Shown one piece after another: positions 32,644 through 40,066 of a DNA stretch of 64,000 nucleotides. Position 1 is the stretch's first letter. The number at the start of each line of letters is the position of its first letter. Both the position numbers and the translations under genes were made by a program. Source of the DNA: Sphingobium psychrophilum. Its GTDB lineage: Bacteria; Pseudomonadota; Alphaproteobacteria; Sphingomonadales; Sphingomonadaceae. The stretch spans positions 124,001 through 188,000 of the forward strand of contig NZ_JABBFV010000002.1 of the NCBI RefSeq assembly GCF_012927105.1. The letters are read 5' to 3'. The notes below the pieces were generated by a model that searched no databases, had not been told where the DNA came from, and was given only the letters and a program-made list of their open reading frames with translations.

Positions 32644-35325
32644 ATGGCCGTTGTCCCGACAATCGTCCTGCCGCCCCGGATCACCCCGACGCTGATCGAG
32701 CGTCCGGCGCTGGTGGCCTTGACCCAAAAAGTTGCCCTATCCCGCATGACGATGGTGTCCGCGCCCGCTGGCAGCGGCAAGACCACCGCTATGCTGTTCT
32801 GGGCGGAAAGGCTGCGGGCCGAGGGGCGACCGCTGCTGTGGCTGGCGGCGCGCGCGGGCATCGGCAACAAGGCGTCCTTCCTGCTGGCGCTCAAGGCCGC
32901 CGGTGTCGCGGCCCGGCTGGACTGGGCGGATCTCGACGCTGATGCGGGTGATGCCGTGTGGCTCAAGGCGTTGTCGGCGGTGGTCGAACCCAAACCGGTC
33001 ATCGTCATCGACGACGCGCAACTGCTCGACGAACCGACCCTTGCCTTCATCGCCCAGTTGTCGTCCAGCGCGCGCGACGGCCTGACCATGATCGTCGCCG
33101 CGCGCGGCGCGGTAGGACTGCCGTTGGCGCGGATGCGGGCGCTCGGCTTCCTGGTCGAAGTGGGCAATGCCGATCTGTCGCTGACGCTCGCCGAAGCCAC
33201 CCAGCTTGTGACAATGAGCGTGGGGGCACCCATCGATGCGCAGAATTTGCAGGATATCGTGCGCGATACCCAGGGCTGGGTATCGGGCGTCGTCATCGCC
33301 TGCGACCTCTACCGGCGCGGCGCGCAGGGGGCGGGCCAGATGCGGCTGACCGGCCTGCGCCCGGAATTTGCCGAATATTTCCATGAAGAGGTGCTGGGCC
33401 AGCAGCCCGACGACGTGCGCCGTTTCCTGGTCGACACATCAATTCTGGATGAACTCACCCCGTCTGCCTGCGCGGCGGTGACGGGCAATGACGATGCGCG
33501 CGCCATGCTGGATCGCGTCTTTCGCGAAGGGCTGTTTCTCAATCCGATCGATCAGGAACATGGCCGCTACGCCTATCACCGCCTGTTCCGCGAAATGGTG
33601 CTGGGCCGCTTGATCGACCGCGCGCCCGCGCGCGCCGCCATGATGCACTGCCGCGCGAGCGATCATTTCGCCGCGACCGGTGACATCCTCAAGGCGGTCG
33701 AACATGCCCGGCTGAGCGGGGATCAGGCCTTCCTGGCCGGACAGTTGGACCGGCTGGCCGAACAGCTCACCTATTCGGGCTATCTGTACCGGATCGACGA
33801 ACTGGGCGCGGAACTGCCCTGGGCCGTGTTGGCGCAGCACCCCTATCTGCTGTTGGCTTTGGCGTGGCGGCGGATACGGCAATTGTCCTTCGCCGCGGCC
33901 GACCGGCTGATCGCGACCGCGCGGTCCATCCATGACGCGCGCAGCCTGAGCGACGAGATGTCGGCCCATGAAAGCGAGCAGCTCGACCTGATGGTCCGCC
34001 ATCGCCTCGTCATGTTGGCCTCGGCGCGCGACGATATGGTGAAGGTGGAGGCGGAGGCCGAACCTTTGCTCGCGGAAATGGCCGAAAGCCATGCCTATCT
34101 CAGCTGCACCCTGCTCGCGCAATTGATGTCGGCGCGGCGCGAACTCTATCATTTTCACGACATGCTCAAGCTGGAGGCGGAAACCCGGCGCGCTCTGTCT
34201 CGCCCCGGATCGGATTTCGCATCGATCGCGCTCAAGGCGTCGGTCGCCCCCACGCTGATGGCGCAGGGCAAGACCCAGTTGGCGCATCGTTTTCTGGATG
34301 AAGCATTGACCATGGCCCGCGACATTCATGGCGAAGGGTCCGGCCTTGCGGCGCTGCCCGCCCTGCCGCTCGCGGAACTTCTCTACGACGCAGGCGATCT
34401 GGATGGCGCGGCGGCTCTGGTCGAGCGCCATCTGCCCGTGGTGCGCGAATGGGGTTTCGCGGACCAGATGGCGTCGGGCTATATCGTCAACGCCCGGCTG
34501 CGGGCTGCGCGTGGCGACCTGCCGGGCGCGCTGTCGACGCTGAATGACGCGCATCTGGTCGCGATCGAATGTGGGCTGGACCGAATGCGCGCCTTCATCG
34601 TCGCAGAAGAGGTCCGCTTGCTCATCAAGGCCGGCCAGATCGAGGAGGCCGAACGGCATTTTGCCGCGGGCGATCCGCAACTGGACGGCGAACCGATCCC
34701 GACGCTGCATCCCACCCGCCGCAACGAAAGCATCGCCATCGCCTGGCTGCGGATCGAAATGCAGCGCCATCGGCTCAGCCGCGCGCGCAAGGTCGCGCAT
34801 CGCTGGCTGGAATTCGTCCGCCGCGCCGGGGCCGTCCGCTCAGCCGTGACGTTCGAACTGCTGCTGGCCGAAATCGCGGTGTTGCAGGGCAATCGGTCCG
34901 AAGCCCGTCGCGCCGTGCGGACCGCGGTCGAAATGGCCGAACCGGCGGGCTGGGTCCGCACCTTCGTCGATGAAGGCGAAGTCATCGCCTCGCTGCTGAC
35001 CGAAGCCTATGCGCAGGGGCCGGAACTGGAAACCCCGGCCGACCGCTTCGCCGTGCGTCTGGTATCGCTGATGCGCAGCGGCCCGCAGATCGAAAGTGAC
35101 GAGGAGGATGACGATGATTTCGGCCTGACCGGCCGCCTCGCCAATCGGGAAGTCGATATCTTGACCATGGTGAGCGGGGGCCTGCGCAACCGCGAAATCG
35201 GCGACCGGCTCGGCCTGACCGAAGGCACGGTCAAATGGTATATGCAGCAGATCTACGACAAGCTGGGCGTCCGGCGGCGGCCGCAGGCGGTGTTGCGCGC
35301 GCGTCAGCTTGGCATCCTGCCCTGA
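32644..35325 (+). CDS. MalT-like LuxR-family transcriptional regulator (STAND ATPase)
   Basis: An 893-residue regulator of the MalT/LAL class. Walker A is PAGSGKTT at residues 41-48 and Walker B is VIVIDDAQ at about 118-125. A long helical middle section (about 350-800) resembles tetratricopeptide repeats for effector sensing. The C-terminal LuxR helix-turn-helix (about 830-893) contains LANREVDIL, GLRNREIGDRLGLTEGTVKWYM and KLGVRRR. Such proteins are ATP- and ligand-dependent activators. An acidic run (ESDEEDDDD) links sensor and DNA-binding parts. It is the best candidate regulator for the CCTnT-N6-ATAGG boxes, one of which precedes its own gene (inference). Confidence 0.9.
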   Translation: MAVVPTIVLPPRITPTLIERPALVALTQKVALSRMTMVSAPAGSGKTTAMLFWAERLRAEGRPLLWLAARAGIGNKASFLLALKAAGVAARLDWADLDADAGDAVWLKALSAVVEPKPVIVIDDAQLLDEPTLAFIAQLSSSARDGLTMIVAARGAVGLPLARMRALGFLVEVGNADLSLTLAEATQLVTMSVGAPIDAQNLQDIVRDTQGWVSGVVIACDLYRRGAQGAGQMRLTGLRPEFAEYFHEEVLGQQPDDVRRFLVDTSILDELTPSACAAVTGNDDARAMLDRVFREGLFLNPIDQEHGRYAYHRLFREMVLGRLIDRAPARAAMMHCRASDHFAATGDILKAVEHARLSGDQAFLAGQLDRLAEQLTYSGYLYRIDELGAELPWAVLAQHPYLLLALAWRRIRQLSFAAADRLIATARSIHDARSLSDEMSAHESEQLDLMVRHRLVMLASARDDMVKVEAEAEPLLAEMAESHAYLSCTLLAQLMSARRELYHFHDMLKLEAETRRALSRPGSDFASIALKASVAPTLMAQGKTQLAHRFLDEALTMARDIHGEGSGLAALPALPLAELLYDAGDLDGAAALVERHLPVVREWGFADQMASGYIVNARLRAARGDLPGALSTLNDAHLVAIECGLDRMRAFIVAEEVRLLIKAGQIEEAERHFAAGDPQLDGEPIPTLHPTRRNESIAIAWLRIEMQRHRLSRARKVAHRWLEFVRRAGAVRSAVTFELLLAEIAVLQGNRSEARRAVRTAVEMAEPAGWVRTFVDEGEVIASLLTEAYAQGPELETPADRFAVRLVSLMRSGPQIESDEEDDDDFGLTGRLANREVDILTMVSGGLRNREIGDRLGLTEGTVKWYMQQIYDKLGVRRRPQAVLRARQLGILP

Positions 35326-35345
35326 CGCTCCCGCTCCCGCTCCCG

Positions 35346-35361
35346 CCTACCCAAGGATAGA
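35346..35361. promoter_or_regulatory. CCTAC-N6-ATAGA box
   Basis: CCTAC-CCAAGG-ATAGA followed by T, 51 bases before the BKACE start at 35413. It has two mismatches to the perfect dyad. A triple GCTCCC run lies immediately upstream. Confidence 0.5.
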
Positions 35362-35412
35362 TTGCGCGTCCCTGCGCGCCTGCCATCGCCCAGCCGGGCG
35401 AAAGGAACCATC

Positions 35413-36342
35413 ATGGCCAAACGTAAAGTCATCATCAGCTGCGCCATCACCGGCGCCATCCATACCCCGTCCATGTCGCCCTATCTGCCGATCACTGCAG
35501 AGGAGATCGCAGAGTCGGCGATCGGCGCGGCGGAAGCGGGCGCGGCGATCATCCACCTGCACGCCCGCAATCCCGTCGACGGGCGACCCGACCAAAATCC
35601 CGACCTGTTCACCCCCTTCCTCAAGGTCATCAGGCAGCGCAGCGACGCGGTGTTGAACCTGACCACCGGCGGTCATCCCTCCATGACCGTGCAGGAACGG
35701 ATGCGCCCGGCCCAGACCTTCGCGCCCGAAGTCGCCAGCCTCAATATGGGCACGATGGGCTTTGGCCTGTTCCCGATGCTGGACCGGTTCAAGGACTTCA
35801 AGCATGAATGGGAACCGGCCGCGCTGGAGGCATCGCGCGACCTGGTGTTCAAGAATACCTATGCGGATATCGAATATCTTCTGGCCACCCTGTCGCCGCT
35901 CGGCACCCGCTTCGAATTTGAATGTTACGACACCAGCCATCTCTACAACCTCAAATATTTCCTCGATCGCGGGCTGGTGAAAGCGCCTTTGTTCATCCAG
36001 ACCTGCTTTGGCATATTGGGCGGCATCGGCAGCCATCCCGACGACATCATGCACATGAAACGCACCGCCGACCGGCTGTTCGGCGACCAATATCAATGGT
36101 CGGTGCTGGGTGCTGGCGCGCGCCAGATGAGCATCGTCGCCATGGCCGCGTCGATGGGCGGCAATGTGCGTGTCGGGCTGGAGGATTCGCTCTGGGGCGG
36201 TCCCGGTCGCCTGGCGCAGACCAACGCCGAACAGGTCGCGACCGCGCGCCAGATCATTGAGGGGATGGGCCTGGACATCGCCACGCCGGACGAGGCGCGC
36301 GCTATTCTGGACCTCAAGGGCGCAGACCGGACCAACATCTGA
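35413..36342 (+). CDS. BKACE family beta-keto acid cleavage enzyme
   Basis: A 309-residue BKACE/DUF849 TIM-barrel protein. The zinc site H48-x-H50 is in IIHLHARNP, with FECYDTSHLYNL and a VGLEDS end typical of the family. These enzymes use acetyl-CoA to cleave a beta-keto acid, giving acetoacetate and a new acyl-CoA. This would bypass separate activation and thiolysis of a 3-oxo acid. The ATG at 35413 follows AAGGAA. The stop overlaps the ATG of the racemase (TGATG), so the two are co-expressed and possibly consecutive in the pathway. Confidence 0.88.
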   Translation: MAKRKVIISCAITGAIHTPSMSPYLPITAEEIAESAIGAAEAGAAIIHLHARNPVDGRPDQNPDLFTPFLKVIRQRSDAVLNLTTGGHPSMTVQERMRPAQTFAPEVASLNMGTMGFGLFPMLDRFKDFKHEWEPAALEASRDLVFKNTYADIEYLLATLSPLGTRFEFECYDTSHLYNLKYFLDRGLVKAPLFIQTCFGILGGIGSHPDDIMHMKRTADRLFGDQYQWSVLGAGARQMSIVAMAASMGGNVRVGLEDSLWGGPGRLAQTNAEQVATARQIIEGMGLDIATPDEARAILDLKGADRTNI

Positions 36343-37436
36343 TGACCAAGCTATCGGGGCCGCTGGCCGGCATCCGCATCGTCGAGATCGACGCCATCGG
36401 CCCGGTGCCGCTGGCGGCGATGCTGTTGGCGGACATGGGGGCGGAGATCATCCGCGTCGCGCGGCCGCCATCGGCGGGCGCGGGCGACTGGGACGATGTC
36501 GGCGGCGACATTCTCCACCGCAGCCGGACGGTCATCCATCTCGACCTCAAGCGCGATGAGGATCGCGCGCAGCTGCTCGACCTGATCGATCTGGCGGACG
36601 GCCTGATAGAGGGCTATCGCCCTGGCGTGATGGAACGGCTCGGCATCGGCCCCGACATCTGCCTCGCGCGCAATCCGCGCCTGGTGTTCGGCCGCATGAC
36701 CGGATGGGGCCAATCGGGTCCGCTGGCGATGCGGGCGGGGCATGACATCAACTATCTCTCGATCACCGGCGCGCTGCACGCGATGGGCAAACAGGGCGCG
36801 CCGCCGCCAGTGCCGCTCAATCTGGTGGGCGATTATGGCGGCGGCGCCATGTTCCTGATCTTTGGCCTGCTCAGCGCCCTGCTGTCGGCGCAACGGACGG
36901 GGCAGGGGCAGGTGGTCGACGCCTGCATCACGGACGGCGTCGCGTCTCTGATGAGCCTTTTCTACGCTTGGCAGCCCAAGGGGCTATGGACCGATGCGCC
37001 CGCCTCCAACCTGCTGGACGGGGCCGCACCTTTCTATCGCTGCTATACGTGCGCGGATGGCCGCCATGTCGCGGTCGGTTGCCTGGAACCCAAATTCTTT
37101 GCCCAGATGGTCGAAGGGCTGGGCCTGTCCGATCGTCGCTACGACCAGAATGACCGGGCGGGCTGGCCCGCGATGCAGGCCGATTTTACGGCCGCCTTCG
37201 CGACCCAAACGCGCGACGCATGGGCCGATCATTTCGCCCAGACCGATGCGTGCGTCACCCCGGTTCTGGCGATGGCCGAAGCGCCGGGGCATCCGCATAA
37301 TCAGGCGCGCGGCACTTTTGTCCAGCGGGAAGGCATCCCCCAACCCGCGCCCGCGCCCAGGCTGGATCGCACTACGGGGGCCATCACCGAACCGGCCAGC
37401 GCGGACGTGGCGGACATCCTCCGCCGCTGGTCCTGA
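36342..37436 (+). CDS. CoA-transferase family III protein, alpha-methylacyl-CoA racemase type
   Basis: A 364-residue CaiB/BaiF-family protein with the features of alpha-methylacyl-CoA racemase rather than a transferase. H134 in RAGHDINYLSITGALHA and D164 in LNLVGDYGGGAMF match the His/Asp acid-base pair of the racemase, and DGAAPFYRCY and the glutamate of AVGCLEPKFF follow. It would interconvert 2R- and 2S-methylacyl-CoA so that only the right isomer meets the dehydrogenase. This implies a 2-methyl-branched acyl-CoA in the pathway, as in steroid side-chain or isoprenoid breakdown. Length matches bacterial racemases (about 360). Confidence 0.87.
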   Translation: MTKLSGPLAGIRIVEIDAIGPVPLAAMLLADMGAEIIRVARPPSAGAGDWDDVGGDILHRSRTVIHLDLKRDEDRAQLLDLIDLADGLIEGYRPGVMERLGIGPDICLARNPRLVFGRMTGWGQSGPLAMRAGHDINYLSITGALHAMGKQGAPPPVPLNLVGDYGGGAMFLIFGLLSALLSAQRTGQGQVVDACITDGVASLMSLFYAWQPKGLWTDAPASNLLDGAAPFYRCYTCADGRHVAVGCLEPKFFAQMVEGLGLSDRRYDQNDRAGWPAMQADFTAAFATQTRDAWADHFAQTDACVTPVLAMAEAPGHPHNQARGTFVQREGIPQPAPAPRLDRTTGAITEPASADVADILRRWS

Positions 37437-37504
37437 TCGCCACGCCAAAAGCCTGCGGCATAATTACCACGATAGACAGATTAGTTTCCATCTGTGCAAC
37501 GATT

Positions 37505-37520
37505 CCTGTCGAACGATAGG
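37505..37520. promoter_or_regulatory. CCTGT-N6-ATAGG box
   Basis: CCTGT-CGAACG-ATAGG followed by T, 93 bases before the TonB receptor start at 37614. One mismatch to the perfect dyad. Confidence 0.6.
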
Positions 37521-37613
37521 TGGAGAATGGCGGCCGTGATCGCCTTTATGCACCGGTAAGGACGATGCCTGCCAACAGAACAGGCGATCCAGATCGGTTA
37601 CGGGAGAGAGAGA

Positions 37614-39995
37614 ATGAAATTCGGCATTTTGAAACTGGCGCTGCTGTCGACCGGTGCGACCTTGGCGGCTCCGCTGTGGGCGCAGGACGCAACCAGCGCC
37701 GCGCCCCAGGCTGAAAGTTCCGGCAGCGGCGACATCGTCGTCACCGCCCGCCGTCGCGAAGAACGGTTGCAGGACGTGTCCGTCTCCATCTCCGCCTTCT
37801 CGGCCGCCTCGCTGGAGCGCAGCACCGTCCAGACGGTCAGCGACGTCAAGACGATCGCACCGGGCTTCACCTTCTCGTCCGAAGGCGGCAAGGACAATGT
37901 CGCGCTCACCCTGCGCGGCATCGGCCAGCTGCCGCTCGGCGAAGTCACGCCCGGCGTCGTCATCTACCTAAACGACACTCCGCTGCCTGCCGTCGGCTCG
38001 AACGTGCCGACTTACGACATCGGCAGCATCCAGGTGCTCAAAGGGCCGCAGGGCACCTTGTTCGGTCGCAACACGCTTGGCGGCGCCGTGGTCATCGGCA
38101 GCCAGCGCCCGACCTATGAATTTGAAGGCTATGTCGAGGGCACCTATGGCAGCTTCGACTATCGCGAACTGGAAGGCGCGATCAACGTCCCCATCGTCGC
38201 CGACAAGGTGGCGTTCCGCGCGGCCGGCCAGGTCCGGCGGCAGGACCCGCGCACGATCGCCTTTGACGGCGGGCCGGGCTTTGACAATATCAAGCAGGAT
38301 GCCTTTCGCCTGTCCTTGCTGCTGGAGCCGGTCGAGGGTCTGAAAAGCACCACCATCTACGAATATTTCAAGAGCGACGAACTGGCCGGTGGCCTCTATC
38401 TGCTGCGCCAGAATTTCTCGCTCGCCGCCTTCGGCCTGGGCGTGCTGGACCCGCAGGCGCAGGCCGCGCTCCAAACGCAGCGCGGCAACCGTCGCGGTTC
38501 GTTTGACGGCGGCATCAATGGCGGCCGTTCGTCGCGCAAGATGACGTCGATCACCAACGACACCTCGTTCAGCTTTGGCGACCTGACGCTGCGCAACATC
38601 TTCGGTTTCCGCAAGAATTTCAGCGATCAGCTGATCAACACCGGCGCGCTGCAAAATCTGTCGATCCCCACCGGCCTGCCCGCGCCACTCCCCGCTGCTG
38701 TGCCCTTCACCCTGTTCCATGCCGCGTCGGTGCTGGATCGCCAATATCTGACCAACGAAACCCAGTTGCTGGGCGATTTCGGGTCGTTCAACTTCATCAC
38801 CGGCGTCTTCTACAATAATGATAAGTCCGCCGGTCCCACCGGATCGCAATTCACCGCCTTCTCGGTCGGCGGCGTGCCGGCACCTGCGGTCAGCGCCCAT
38901 GTCCGCAACAAGAATTTCGCGATCTATGGACAGATCGGCTATGAAATCACCGACAAGCTGAAACTGAACCTTGGCGGCCGCTACAGCTGGGACAAGGTGT
39001 CGGCCTGCGGCGGCACGATCGGCAACGACTATGTCGATGAAAGCACCTGCCTCTCCACCGCCGCGTTGGGCCTTGCCGATGGCGTCGGCACCGTTTCCAA
39101 CAAGGGGGAGGAGCCAAGCTGGACCATCGGTCTGGATTATAAGGCGACGCCCGACTGGCTGCTCTATATCTCGTCGCGGCGCGGCTATCGCGGCGTGAAC
39201 ATCAACACCCCGCTGTTCGAAACGCCCTTCACCACCGGCGGCGTCGATCCGTCCTGCGTGGCGACCGGCGGCGTCTGCCCGGACCTGCGCGCATTCCAGA
39301 AGACGGGCGAGGAAAAGATCACCGACGTCGAACTGGGTTCGAAATATGACTATCATGTGGGGGAGGCGCGTGGCCGATTGAACATCGCGGCCTATTACAG
39401 CAAGTATAAAAACGCGCTGCAATTCCTCAACACCCAAACCATCATCCCCAACGGCACGCCGGATTCGCCGACCAATGGTTCGCTTGCCGCCAATGTCGCC
39501 AATTTGCGGATCTGGGGCGTGGAACTGGAAGCCTCGATCAGCCCCACCCGCAACTTCACCGTGTCCTTCAACGCCGCCTATACCGACGTGAAGGTGGAAA
39601 GCGTCAACGTACCGGACGGGCTGCCCGCATCGGTCACGCTGGGCAAGGCGCAGATCAACACCTACTCGCCCAAATTCTCCGGCACGGCGAGCGTGAGCTG
39701 GATCTTGCCAATCAAGCCGGCCGATGGCGATCTCGCCTTTAACGCCGACTTGTTCATGACCGACGATTTCGGTGGGCAGAATGGCGAAAAATTGCCCGGC
39801 TATCAGATGGCGAACGCCCGTATCGACTGGCGCGGCATCGGTGGAACCGGTCTGGATCTGGGCGTGTTCGTGAAAAATATCTTCAAGGAAGACTATTTCT
39901 CGGCATCCAGCGTGCTGCTGCCATCCTTCCCGCTCAGTTCGGTCTATGCCGGGGAGCCACGGACCTGGGGCGTCAGCGCGAAATACAGCTTCTGA
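37614..39995 (+). CDS. TonB-dependent outer-membrane receptor
   Basis: A 793-residue receptor. A signal peptide of about 23 residues ends LAAPLWAQ. The plug begins IVVTARRREERLQDVSVSI and contains VLKGPQGTLFGRNTLGGAV. The remaining residues form the beta-barrel, ending in the aromatic AKYSF required for outer-membrane assembly. This IVVTARRREE type is abundant in sphingomonads and usually imports organic substrates rather than only siderophores. GGGAGAGAG precedes the ATG. A CCTGT-N6-ATAGG box upstream links it to the catabolic operons, which suggests uptake of the pathway substrate. Confidence 0.93.
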   Translation: MKFGILKLALLSTGATLAAPLWAQDATSAAPQAESSGSGDIVVTARRREERLQDVSVSISAFSAASLERSTVQTVSDVKTIAPGFTFSSEGGKDNVALTLRGIGQLPLGEVTPGVVIYLNDTPLPAVGSNVPTYDIGSIQVLKGPQGTLFGRNTLGGAVVIGSQRPTYEFEGYVEGTYGSFDYRELEGAINVPIVADKVAFRAAGQVRRQDPRTIAFDGGPGFDNIKQDAFRLSLLLEPVEGLKSTTIYEYFKSDELAGGLYLLRQNFSLAAFGLGVLDPQAQAALQTQRGNRRGSFDGGINGGRSSRKMTSITNDTSFSFGDLTLRNIFGFRKNFSDQLINTGALQNLSIPTGLPAPLPAAVPFTLFHAASVLDRQYLTNETQLLGDFGSFNFITGVFYNNDKSAGPTGSQFTAFSVGGVPAPAVSAHVRNKNFAIYGQIGYEITDKLKLNLGGRYSWDKVSACGGTIGNDYVDESTCLSTAALGLADGVGTVSNKGEEPSWTIGLDYKATPDWLLYISSRRGYRGVNINTPLFETPFTTGGVDPSCVATGGVCPDLRAFQKTGEEKITDVELGSKYDYHVGEARGRLNIAAYYSKYKNALQFLNTQTIIPNGTPDSPTNGSLAANVANLRIWGVELEASISPTRNFTVSFNAAYTDVKVESVNVPDGLPASVTLGKAQINTYSPKFSGTASVSWILPIKPADGDLAFNADLFMTDDFGGQNGEKLPGYQMANARIDWRGIGGTGLDLGVFVKNIFKEDYFSASSVLLPSFPLSSVYAGEPRTWGVSAKYSF

Positions 39996-40002
39996 TGCGA
40001 AG

Positions 40003-40035
40003 GCGGGCGGGGCAGATAGCATCTGCCCCGCCCGC
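40003..40035. terminator. Strong 15-bp stem-loop after the TonB receptor gene
   Basis: A 15-bp perfect stem (40003-40017 with 40021-40035) with a three-base loop lies eight bases after the receptor stop and 31 bases before fbiC. No T-run follows. It may end or weaken transcription, or protect the receptor mRNA from 3' decay. Confidence 0.55.
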
Positions 40036-40066
40036 GCCATGGGCCGGGATAATTGCGGAGTAGGAT

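Noticed and set aside
35329..35346. Triple GCTCCC repeat after the MalT-like gene as a mobile or CRISPR-like element
   Set aside because: Only three copies of six bases; simple sequence repetition in GC-rich DNA.
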